A stretch of 6,278 nucleotides of DNA. Source: Flavobacteriaceae bacterium (GTDB lineage: Bacteria; Bacteroidota; Bacteroidia; Flavobacteriales; Flavobacteriaceae). Shown piece after piece: positions 1-6,278 of the stretch; positions within the stretch are counted from its first letter, which is position 1; every line of letters starts with the position of its first letter. Location: the NCBI GenBank assembly GCA_030625995.1, contig DAOUPU010000150.1, positions 1-6,278 of the forward strand, in the 5' to 3' direction. A model generated the notes under the pieces. That model did not search any database. It was not told the DNA's origin and saw only the letters and a list, made by a program, of their open reading frames with translations. Both the position numbers and the translations under genes were made by a program.

Positions 1-1194
1 GCCTTTTTTGATGTTGACAATGATGGAGATCAGGACCTGTATGTGGTAAGTGGAGGTAATGAATATGAAACTGGCAGTTCCAATTATAAAGACAGATTGT
101 ATATAAATGATGGGCTTGGGAACTTTTCTAAACAAAAAAAATTGGATATTTCCAGTTTTAGTGGAGGTGTTGTAAGTGCATCAGACTTTGATAATGATGG
201 GGATATCGACCTTTTTGTTGGAGGAAGAATGGTTCCCAGAGCCTATCCGATGCCTGCCGATAGCAAATTGCTTGAAAATATTAATGGAAAACTTGTTGAT
301 GTAACCCGTAAAAAAGCAAAAGATTTAAAGAAAATAGGAATGGTTACAGATGCGGTATGGTCTGATTATGACAATGATAAAGATCTGGATCTAATTATTA
401 CTGGTGAATGGATGCCAATAACAATATTGGAAAATAATGAGGGTGTTTTTTCAAAATTATCATTGCCCGATCTGGAGAAAACAGTAGGCTGGTGGTTTAG
501 TGTGGAACAAGGCGACTTTGATAATGATGGGGATATAGATTTTATAGCCGGTAACTTGGGATTAAATTATAAGTATAAAACGTCGGTTGATAACCCATTT
601 GATGTTTATTATAAGGATTTTGATGGTAATGGGAGCAAGGATATTGTTTTAGGATATTATAATTATGGCAAACATTATCCTGTAAGGGGTTTTTCATGTT
701 CCTCAGAGCAAGTACCAAAATTGAAAGATGATTTTAAAAAGTATGATGTTTTTGCAAGTTTAGAAATTGACCAAGTCTATGGTGAAGATAATTTGGAGGC
801 TTCATTGCATTATGAAACACAAACATTTGCAAGTTCTTATATCGAAAATTTAGGAAATAATAAATTCAAAGTCTCCAATTTACCAATAGAAGCTCAGATC
901 TCCAGTATAAATGATTTTCTGGTAAAAGATTTTAATTCTGATGGTAATTTAGATGTTTTATTGGTTGGCAACTTATACGTATCGGAGATCGAAACTACAA
1001 GAAATGATGCTGGAATCGGTTTGGTTCTCTACGGAGATGGAAAAAATAATTTTAATCCTCTAAGACATCAGGATAGCGGATTTTTCATAAAAGGAGATGC
1101 TAAAAAAGTTAGATTATCTGAGGCAGGAATTCAAAAGTTAATTTTTGTTGTCAATAACGATGATTGGTTACAAGTATTTAAAATTAATGAATAA
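1..1194 (+). CDS. VCBS/FG-GAP repeat protein, C-terminal part (5' end outside window)
   Basis: The frame is open from base 1, so this is the last 397 residues of a longer protein; the GTG at 43 and later start codons are internal. Six Asp-rich FG-GAP/VCBS calcium-binding loops of the form DxDxDGxxD are visible at window residues 4-12, 62-70, 122-130 (Lys replaces Gly), 172-180, 206-214 (degenerate) and 310-318, each followed by a hydrophobic strand such as LFVGG or LIITGEW. This is the pattern of integrin-alpha/CRTAC1-like beta-propeller blades. Between the last two loops lies a segment with a CSSEQ-P-KDDF motif (residues about 232-245) and an LHYETQTFASSY stretch, which I recognise from long Bacteroidota VCBS-repeat proteins. 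Such proteins are exported and probably bind glycan or protein at the cell surface; no catalytic function is apparent. The end is a propeller-like strand, with no T9SS C-terminal sorting domain seen. The stop lies 17 bp before the first sulfatase, so co-transcription is likely. The family call is firm; the role is inferred. Confidence 0.9.
   Translation, partial: AFFDVDNDGDQDLYVVSGGNEYETGSSNYKDRLYINDGLGNFSKQKKLDISSFSGGVVSASDFDNDGDIDLFVGGRMVPRAYPMPADSKLLENINGKLVDVTRKKAKDLKKIGMVTDAVWSDYDNDKDLDLIITGEWMPITILENNEGVFSKLSLPDLEKTVGWWFSVEQGDFDNDGDIDFIAGNLGLNYKYKTSVDNPFDVYYKDFDGNGSKDIVLGYYNYGKHYPVRGFSCSSEQVPKLKDDFKKYDVFASLEIDQVYGEDNLEASLHYETQTFASSYIENLGNNKFKVSNLPIEAQISSINDFLVKDFNSDGNLDVLLVGNLYVSEIETTRNDAGIGLVLYGDGKNNFNPLRHQDSGFFIKGDAKKVRLSEAGIQKLIFVVNNDDWLQVFKINE
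184..536 (+). repeat. 23-bp exact direct repeat within the FG-GAP coding region (184-206 and 514-536)
   Basis: The same 23 bases occur at 184-206 and 514-536, both encoding the DFDNDGDI core of a calcium-binding loop. The identity reflects repeated propeller blades with the same codon choices, so this is an internal coding repeat and not a mobile or regulatory element. Only the two terminal segments are repeated; the sequence between them is unique. Confidence 0.8.
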
Positions 1195-1211
1195 TAATCT
1201 ATACAATCTCT

Positions 1212-3050
1212 ATGCAAAAATTATTTTCAATCCTGATTTTACTCGTTATGTTTTTTGGCATTGGTTTAATTCAAGGTCAAAATAATAAAAAACCCAATGT
1301 AATTGTTATTTATACCGATGATCAGGGTGCCATTGATCTGGGCAGTTATGGATCGACAGATATTTATACTCCAAATCTGGACAAACTGGCAAAACAAGGA
1401 ACGAGATTTACACAAGCCTATGTTGCAGCACCAGTTTGCTCTCCTTCAAGAGCGGCACTGCTTACAGGTAAATATCCTCAAAATGCAGGAATCCCCGGTA
1501 ATACTTCAGCCATTCCGGGTTCGCATGGTATGCCCAATGAACAGTATACTATCGCAGAAATGTTTAAAGACAATGGTTATACTACGGCTCATATTGGGAA
1601 ATGGCATCTTGGGATGAGTGAAGAGACCAGTCCAAATGCCCAGGGCTTTGACTATTCTTTTGGGCATTTACGAGGTTGCATTGATAATTATTCACACTAT
1701 TTCTTTTGGGATGGCCCAAATATTCATGATCTGTATGAAAACGGGAAGGAAGTTTTTTATAATGGACAATATTTTCCGGACCTGATATCAGATAGAGCAA
1801 TACAATATGTTGAGGATCATCAGAATAGTCCATTCTTTATGTATTATGCCATCAATATGCCTCATTACCCATATCAACCCACCAAAAAATGGAGAGAGTA
1901 CTATAAAGGTGTAGATAAACCGAGGGGAGACTATGCTGCCTTTATTTCAACTATTGATGAGAGGATAGGATTTTTATTGGATAAATTGGAAGCTTTGGGA
2001 ATGAGAGAAAACACAATAATTGTTTATCAATCGGATAATGGATATTCTACCGAAGTTCGTGCGTTTAATGGAGGAGGAGATTCTGGTCCGTATAGGGGTG
2101 CAAAATCTAGTCTTTTTGAAGGTGGTATAAGGCTCCCAACGATAATTAGCTGGCAAGATCACCTTCCTAAAGATCAAGTCAATGACCAATTTCTGATCAA
2201 TATGGATTGGATGCCTACACTAGCTAAATTGTGTGAATTAAAAGAAGAACCAAATAATATTGATGGGATGGATCTGTCGAAAATGATCCAAAACCCAAAT
2301 ACCAAATCTAAGCGTACGAGTGCCTTTTGGAAATACGGAAACCAATGGGTTGTTAGAAAAGGAAAATGGAAGCTCATCGGTTATCCTAAAGATACTTCGC
2401 ATAAGGGAAAATTGGATCTGGAAAAAGATGCCTTGTTTCTTTCAGATCTGAGTATAGATGTTTCAGAAATGAATAATCTGGTAAATGAATATCCTGAAAT
2501 TGTTGAGGAGTTAATTGCAGATTACCTTGCCTGGGAACATGGAGATCAAAGAGATATTCCTAAAAAAATGGAAATGATTGATCATATGGGTGTTGGTGGT
2601 ATTATAAAAGCTACAAAACAATTGCATTCCAAATATAAAAATATAGATGTTCTATTGGATGGTAAAAGAGGTTATCGTGATTTTAGTTCCGGACAATGGA
2701 TAGGGCAAGTTGGAAAAGAATTGGAGTTTATTGTTGATCTTAAGGAGCTTAAACAAATTAATGAAATCGAAATAGGATACCTTCAAACTACCGGTAATTG
2801 GGTGTATGGTCCAAAAATGTTTGAAGTTAGTTTTTCCAGGGATGGTAAATTTTTCAATGGGATACAGCAGTCAAATAGTCCGTCCAAAATTCAAAACAAA
2901 GGAAGTTTTATGGATGTAATGGCTGTTAATGTGAATAATAAAAGCAGGTATTTCAAGATCAATATCATAGGGATCGAAAAAATTCCTGCAGATCATCCTG
3001 GAGCCGGAAATGCCGGTTGGTTTTTTATAGACGAAATAATTATTAAATAG
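1212..3050 (+). CDS. Secreted S1-type sulfatase with C-terminal F5/8C-like domain
   Basis: This 612-residue exported enzyme is predicted to hydrolyse sulfate esters on a glycan. Residues 1-22 form a Sec signal peptide (basic start, hydrophobic core, likely cleavage near QG/QNN). The alkaline-phosphatase-like sulfatase domain spans about 27-440. It shows the metal-binding pair D36-D37 in YTDDQG, the C76-S-P-S-R80 signature whose Cys becomes formylglycine, LTGKYP, K130 and H132 in GKWHLG, H218, D275-N276 in SDNGY and K298 in the GAKSSLFEGG motif. No expected active-site residue is missing. Residues about 465-612 form an additional beta-rich domain with the pattern LLDGKRGYRDF, WIGQVGK and a DHPGAGNAGWFFIDEI end, typical of an F5/8C-like carbohydrate-binding module. 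The ATG at 1212 is chosen because it gives the whole signal peptide; no Shine-Dalgarno is seen, as is usual in Bacteroidota. The next gene follows after 10 bp. The exact S1 subfamily and sulfate position are unknown. Confidence 0.94.
   Translation: MQKLFSILILLVMFFGIGLIQGQNNKKPNVIVIYTDDQGAIDLGSYGSTDIYTPNLDKLAKQGTRFTQAYVAAPVCSPSRAALLTGKYPQNAGIPGNTSAIPGSHGMPNEQYTIAEMFKDNGYTTAHIGKWHLGMSEETSPNAQGFDYSFGHLRGCIDNYSHYFFWDGPNIHDLYENGKEVFYNGQYFPDLISDRAIQYVEDHQNSPFFMYYAINMPHYPYQPTKKWREYYKGVDKPRGDYAAFISTIDERIGFLLDKLEALGMRENTIIVYQSDNGYSTEVRAFNGGGDSGPYRGAKSSLFEGGIRLPTIISWQDHLPKDQVNDQFLINMDWMPTLAKLCELKEEPNNIDGMDLSKMIQNPNTKSKRTSAFWKYGNQWVVRKGKWKLIGYPKDTSHKGKLDLEKDALFLSDLSIDVSEMNNLVNEYPEIVEELIADYLAWEHGDQRDIPKKMEMIDHMGVGGIIKATKQLHSKYKNIDVLLDGKRGYRDFSSGQWIGQVGKELEFIVDLKELKQINEIEIGYLQTTGNWVYGPKMFEVSFSRDGKFFNGIQQSNSPSKIQNKGSFMDVMAVNVNNKSRYFKINIIGIEKIPADHPGAGNAGWFFIDEIIIK
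2604..3047 (+). other. F5/8C (discoidin-like) domain appended to the first sulfatase
   Basis: This encodes residues about 465-612 of the first sulfatase. The segment begins after the normal sulfatase C-terminal subdomain ends (around the AWEHGDQRD region). It contains DGKRGYRDF, SGQWIGQVGKELEFIVDL, IGYLQTTGNWVYGPKMFEVS, FSRDGKFFNG and a final ADHPGAGNAGWFFIDEI. From family knowledge, this order of motifs matches the C-terminal F5/8C-like domain of Bacteroidota GH20 beta-N-acetylhexosaminidases. Such domains usually bind sugar, so a role in holding the enzyme on its glycan is inferred. The domain boundary is approximate. Confidence 0.75.
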
Positions 3051-3060
3051 GGTGGGATAA

Positions 3061-4458
3061 ATGAAAACTTTAAAGTTCATATTTATTCTATTTGTTACCA
3101 TTGCCAATTTTTGTAGTGCTCAGAAAAAACCGAATATTGTTTATATTAATATTGATGATCTTGGTTGGACAGATCTGGCTTGCTATGGAAGTAATTATTA
3201 CGAAACCCCAAATATTGATCGCTTAGTTTCGATGGGATTGAAATTTACTGATGCATATGCTTCTGCTTCAAATTGTGCTCCAAGCAGGGCGGGATTGCTT
3301 ACCGGTCAATATAGTCCAAGGCATGGTATTTATACTGTAAATAGTTCGGAAAGAGGAAATGCAAATGACCGAAAATTAATTCCCACAGCAAACACAGTTA
3401 CTTTAGTAGATAGTGTTCTAACAATCGCAGAAGCTTTAAAAAGAGCGGGTTATATAACAGCGTCCATGGGTAAATGGCATCTGGGCGATGATCCAAAAAC
3501 ACAGGGGTTTGATATAAATATTGGAGGAAATCACTCTGGGCATCCTAAGTCCTATTTTAGTCCTTATCAAAATAATAATTTAACAGACGGTCCAATAGGA
3601 GAATATTTGACAGACAGGTTGACGGATGAAGCCATTGGCTTTTTGAGAAACTCTAAAAACAAGACTTTTTTCTTGTATATGACCTATTACACAGTTCATA
3701 CACCAATACAGGGAAAAGAGGGGTTAATAAATAAATATCAAAAAAAACAAGTTTCTCTTCAACATAAAAATGCAACCTATGCAGCAATGATAGAGGCAAT
3801 GGATATGAACGTAGGACGGCTGGTAGACACTTTAGAAGAATTAAAGTTGACCGATAACACTCTTATAGTTTTTACTTCAGATAATGGTGGTTTATTTACT
3901 GTTTCCGAACAATTTCCTCTGAAATATGGTAAAGGCGCCTACTATGAAGGCGGTACACGCGTTCCGTTAATTATACGTTGGGATGGTAAGATTAAAGCAA
4001 ATTCAGTATCTGATGTACCTGTGATCAATTTAGATTTTTATCCAACTTTATTGGAAATATCGAATGCATCGTATAAGAAAAATCAGATACAAGATGGAAT
4101 AAGTTTAACTCCTATACTATTTGATCTTGGGACAATTAAAGAACGTGCATTATACTGGCACTTTCCAATTTACCTTGAAGCCCAAAACGGCTATAATGAA
4201 TATACCGGAAGAGATCCTTATTTTAGAACCCGTCCCGGTTCTACCATGAGATACGGCAAATGGAAATTGCATCAATACTTTGAGGATGGAACTGTTGAAC
4301 TGTACAATCTGGATACAGATTTGTCTGAACAAAATAATCTTGCGCAAATTAACCCTGAAAAAACATCGGAACTGATAAATATGCTGGAAATTTGGAGGAC
4401 TAATACCAATGCACCAATTCCTGATCAATTAAATCCGCAATACATAAACACTAAATGA
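3061..4458 (+). CDS. Secreted S1-type sulfatase (arylsulfatase A-like)
   Basis: This is a 465-residue sulfatase with no accessory domain, a normal length for a compact single-domain S1 enzyme. A signal peptide covers residues 1-20, with cleavage expected after CSA before QKKPN; Cys18 does not sit in a lipobox, so soluble export is favoured. Active-site elements are all present: D32-D33 in NIDDLGW, C72-A-P-S-R76 (formylglycine site), LTGQYSPRHG, K138 and H140 in GKWHLG, H213 in VHTP, D274-N275 in SDNGG and K291 in GKGAYYEGG. Residues about 93-120 form an insertion between the signature and the GKWHLG helix, and a GGNHSGHPKSYFSPY motif (155-169) is probably a substrate-loop element. These differ from the flanking sulfatases, so this is a separate subfamily, not a recent duplicate. 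A short G-rich stretch (GGTGGG, 3051-3056) just upstream may serve as a weak ribosome site. The stop overlaps the next start by 4 bp. The substrate is not determinable from sequence alone. Confidence 0.94.
   Translation: MKTLKFIFILFVTIANFCSAQKKPNIVYINIDDLGWTDLACYGSNYYETPNIDRLVSMGLKFTDAYASASNCAPSRAGLLTGQYSPRHGIYTVNSSERGNANDRKLIPTANTVTLVDSVLTIAEALKRAGYITASMGKWHLGDDPKTQGFDINIGGNHSGHPKSYFSPYQNNNLTDGPIGEYLTDRLTDEAIGFLRNSKNKTFFLYMTYYTVHTPIQGKEGLINKYQKKQVSLQHKNATYAAMIEAMDMNVGRLVDTLEELKLTDNTLIVFTSDNGGLFTVSEQFPLKYGKGAYYEGGTRVPLIIRWDGKIKANSVSDVPVINLDFYPTLLEISNASYKKNQIQDGISLTPILFDLGTIKERALYWHFPIYLEAQNGYNEYTGRDPYFRTRPGSTMRYGKWKLHQYFEDGTVELYNLDTDLSEQNNLAQINPEKTSELINMLEIWRTNTNAPIPDQLNPQYINTK
4455..4458 (+). 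other. ATGA stop-start overlap, likely translational coupling
   Basis: The TGA stop of the second sulfatase (4456-4458) overlaps the ATG start of the third (4455-4457). No Shine-Dalgarno precedes this start; the upstream sequence is A-rich. The arrangement suggests reinitiation-coupled translation of the two sulfatases in one mRNA. The start is supported because it alone gives the complete lipoprotein signal peptide. Confidence 0.8.
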
Positions 4459-6035
4459 AGAGGGATTTTTTAAAATATATTCTGCTTCTTGCTAGCCTGA
4501 TTATTTTGGCGGGTTGTAATACAGGTCAGAAAGAAGTTGAAGAAAAGGAGAATAATAGGCCAAATATACTTTTTATTATGTCAGACGATCATACATCGCA
4601 GGCATGGGGTATTTATGGTGGTATTTTAACGGATTATGTTCAAAATTTAAATATCAAACGATTAGCAGATGAGGGAATGGTTTTAAATAATGTTTATTGT
4701 ACAAATTCTATTTGTGTGCCTAGTAGAGCCGCAATTCTAACCGGGCAGTATAGTCATAAAAATGGAGTTTATACATTGGATGATCCTTTCCCCAAAGATA
4801 GTTTGAATATAGCCAAGCTACTTCGTGAAAATGGATACCAAACGGCTATAATTGGTAAATGGCATCTTAAGACTGAACCACAGGGCTTTGATCACTATAA
4901 CATTTTATTCGATCAAGGCAGGTACTGGGATCCAATTTTAAGAACGGTAGAAAATTTTCACAAAAAGTCCGAAGAATGGGACGTACATAAAGGATTTTCT
5001 ACTGATATAATTACAGATTTATCAATTGATTGGTTAAAAAAAAGAGATAGAGAGAAACCTTTTTTATTATTCACCCATTTTAAGGCTACTCATGAACCGT
5101 TTGATTTTCCGGAAAGATTTAATGATCTGTATGAAGATATTGTATTTCCTGAACCTGCATCACTTCTTGATTTTTCACCAAAAACCACTGGCAGAAGTTT
5201 TAAGGGTCTCAAATTGGAGAGTATGGGAGAAAATTGGGTGAGATCCACAGCAGATCCTGACAGTTGGTGGTGTAAATATCCTGAATTACCCTTTTCAATT
5301 GTAGGATTGGATAGCATTGCTGTTAGAAAAAAGATCTATCAAAAGCTCGTAAGAGACTTTCTACGTTCCGGAGCTGCCATTGACGATAATATTGGAAAAT
5401 TATTAGATTATTTAGATGAGTCGGATATGGGAGATAATACGGTGGTAATCTATACTGCAGATCAAGGATATTTTTTAGGTGAACATGGGTTTTATGATAA
5501 ACGTATAATTTATGAAGAATCTCTGCAAATGCCTTTTGTAATTCGGTATCCGAAAGAAATTTCGGCAGGTAACAGGATAGAAGATATAATTTTAAATATT
5601 GATTTTGCTTCATTATTAGCAGATTATGCCGAAGTAACAATACCAAAATCATTCCAGGGGAAAAGTTTTAGACCTAATTTAAATGGGAAAACCCCTAGCG
5701 ATTGGAGAAAATCAGCCTATTATCGTTACTGGCAACATATGGACTATTGGCCCGGGCATTTCGGAATAAGAAATGAAGATTATAAATTGATCTTTTTTTA
5801 TGGACGGTCGTTGGGTATGACAAGAACTTCAAAGAATTCCACCGAACCTGTTTGGGAGTTTTTTGACCTTAAAAAAGATCCCTATGAAACTTACAATGCT
5901 TACAATGATCCTGACTATAAAGAGATAATTAGTGAAATGAAGATTGAGTTGCAAAACCAAAGAGAATTGGTTGGGGACACCGATACAAATTATCCGGAAA
6001 TGAAAGAAATTATTAATAACTATTGGAATGAATAA
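4455..6035 (+). CDS. Lipoprotein S1-type sulfatase, N-acetylglucosamine-6-sulfatase-like
   Basis: This 526-residue sulfatase carries a clear lipoprotein signal: a hydrophobic core followed by LAG-C21, so mature Cys21 should be lipidated. The following QKEVEEKE stretch is acidic and could act as a surface-export signal, which is inference. Active-site elements are D44-D45 in SDDHTSQAWG, C87-V-P-S-R91 (formylglycine site), LTGQYSHKNGV, K135 and H137 in GKWHL, H213 in ATHEPF, D336-Q337 in ADQGYFLGEHG, H344 and K349 in DKR. The usual Asn after the third metal Asp is Gln. The ADQG-FLGEHG-DKR-YEESL-MP block, the YxDIVFPEPASL loop (226-238), the YYRYWQHM motif (422-429) and the C-terminal FFDLKKDPYE (469-478, DUF4976-like) fit the bacterial mucin/heparan-type GlcNAc-6-sulfatase group (resembling SulfAtlas S1_11). 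The subfamily is judged from memory of motifs, so the substrate stays tentative. It overlaps the preceding gene by 4 bp and is followed after 2 bp by a close paralogue. Confidence 0.93.
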   Translation: MKRDFLKYILLLASLIILAGCNTGQKEVEEKENNRPNILFIMSDDHTSQAWGIYGGILTDYVQNLNIKRLADEGMVLNNVYCTNSICVPSRAAILTGQYSHKNGVYTLDDPFPKDSLNIAKLLRENGYQTAIIGKWHLKTEPQGFDHYNILFDQGRYWDPILRTVENFHKKSEEWDVHKGFSTDIITDLSIDWLKKRDREKPFLLFTHFKATHEPFDFPERFNDLYEDIVFPEPASLLDFSPKTTGRSFKGLKLESMGENWVRSTADPDSWWCKYPELPFSIVGLDSIAVRKKIYQKLVRDFLRSGAAIDDNIGKLLDYLDESDMGDNTVVIYTADQGYFLGEHGFYDKRIIYEESLQMPFVIRYPKEISAGNRIEDIILNIDFASLLADYAEVTIPKSFQGKSFRPNLNGKTPSDWRKSAYYRYWQHMDYWPGHFGIRNEDYKLIFFYGRSLGMTRTSKNSTEPVWEFFDLKKDPYETYNAYNDPDYKEIISEMKIELQNQRELVGDTDTNYPEMKEIINNYWNE

Positions 6036-6277
6036 GTATGAAAACTAAGTCTATAAATTATTTCATTATTTTGACCCTTTTACTAGAGGTTTCTTGTGCA
6101 CCAAAAGAACAAAAAACTTTGGAACAGCCAAATATCTTATTCATCATGTCAGATGATCATACTTCTCAGGCATGGGGTATTTATGGCGGTGTGTTGAAAG
6201 ATTATGTCCAAAATGTAAATATCAAACGATTGGCGGATGAGGGCATAGTTTTAAACAATAGTTTTTGCACAAACTCT
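4560..6277 (+). repeat. Diverged direct repeat from tandem sulfatase duplication (4560-4709 and 6128-6277)
   Basis: The 150 bp at 4560-4709 and at 6128-6277 align without gaps, with 26 mismatches counted by eye (about 83 percent identity). The encoded 50 residues match at 44 positions, and 16 of the changed codons are synonymous. This marks genes 4 and 5 as tandem paralogues kept under protein-level constraint. The signal peptides upstream share no clear similarity. The second copy runs off the window, so its full extent is unknown. Confidence 0.9.
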
Positions 6278-6278
6278 A
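6038..6278 (+). CDS. Sulfatase, N-terminal part (tandem paralogue of the preceding gene; 3' end outside window)
   Basis: The ATG lies 2 bp after the previous stop and the frame stays open for 80 codons to the window edge. Residues 1-20 are a signal sequence ending LLLEVSC20; Cys20 is probably lipidated, though Glu at -3 is atypical for a lipobox, where Leu is usual. After a short KEQKTLEQ linker comes PNILFIMSDDHTSQAWGIYG, with the metal-binding Asp pair at 39-40. Residues 31-80 are 88 percent identical (44 of 50) to residues 36-85 of the preceding sulfatase. By that alignment the formylglycine Cys would be residue 82, just beyond the last base, so catalytic competence cannot be judged. The same function class as its neighbour is expected, perhaps with shifted specificity. 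It is likely co-transcribed with the upstream genes. Confidence 0.92.
   Translation, partial: MKTKSINYFIILTLLLEVSCAPKEQKTLEQPNILFIMSDDHTSQAWGIYGGVLKDYVQNVNIKRLADEGIVLNNSFCTNS

Noticed and set aside
43..45. GTG at 43 as the true start of the first gene
   Set aside because: The frame is open to base 1 and encodes another FG-GAP loop (DVDNDGDQD) upstream, so the real start is outside the window.
1195..1211. Promoter between the VCBS gene and the first sulfatase
   Set aside because: The gap is only 17 bp and contains no TAnnTTTG-type Bacteroidota -7 element; read-through from upstream is simpler.
1303..1617. 104-codon + strand open frame inside the first sulfatase
   Set aside because: It lies wholly within the conserved catalytic region of the sulfatase in another frame and its protein shows no recognisable domain.
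1212..4458. Genes 2 and 3 as a recent tandem duplication
   Set aside because: They share only the common sulfatase motifs and differ in insertions, length and C-terminal domain, so they are distinct subfamilies.
4455..4520. Possible Tat signal (KRDFLK) at the start of the third sulfatase
   Set aside because: It resembles the S-R-R-x-F-L-K Tat motif but has only one arginine, and the following LAGC lipobox fits Sec/SPII export better.
5090..5652. Two minus-strand open frames antisense to the third sulfatase
   Set aside because: They are chance frames opposite a well-supported gene, with low-complexity, family-less translations.

Overview
This AT-rich window looks like part of a polysaccharide-utilisation (PUL-like) region from a member of the Bacteroidota, probably a flavobacterium or close relative. 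The evidence is the low GC content, the near absence of Shine-Dalgarno sequences, the tightly packed same-strand genes, the exported sulfatases with Bacteroidota-style signal peptides, and the large VCBS/FG-GAP protein. The genus cannot be named from the sequence, and no SusC/SusD pair, glycoside hydrolase or regulator is visible to confirm a canonical PUL.

Layout, all on the + strand: (1) the C-terminal ~397 residues of a VCBS/FG-GAP repeat protein, cut by the left edge; (2) a 612-residue secreted S1-type sulfatase carrying an extra C-terminal F5/8C (discoidin-like) domain of the kind seen at the end of GH20 hexosaminidases; (3) a 465-residue secreted S1-type sulfatase of a different subfamily; (4) a 526-residue lipoprotein sulfatase resembling the N-acetylglucosamine-6-sulfatase group; (5) the first 80 residues of a tandem paralogue of gene 4, cut by the right edge two residues before its expected catalytic cysteine. 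The gaps are 17 bp, 10 bp, a 4-bp overlap and 2 bp. No internal terminator or promoter is evident, so the genes are very probably one transcription unit. There is no non-coding stretch above 20 bp.

Functionally, the three complete sulfatases all have the Cys-type C-x-P-S-R signature that is matured to formylglycine, together with the expected metal and sulfate ligands. They belong to visibly different subfamilies, which suggests stepwise desulfation of one heavily sulfated glycan at different positions. Two appear to be soluble secreted or periplasmic enzymes and one (probably two) is lipid-anchored. The glycan cannot be deduced from this window. I see no evidence of an entirely new system. 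The most distinctive points are the sulfatase-F5/8C fusion, the gene 4/5 tandem duplication, and the coupling of a VCBS-repeat protein to a sulfatase battery.
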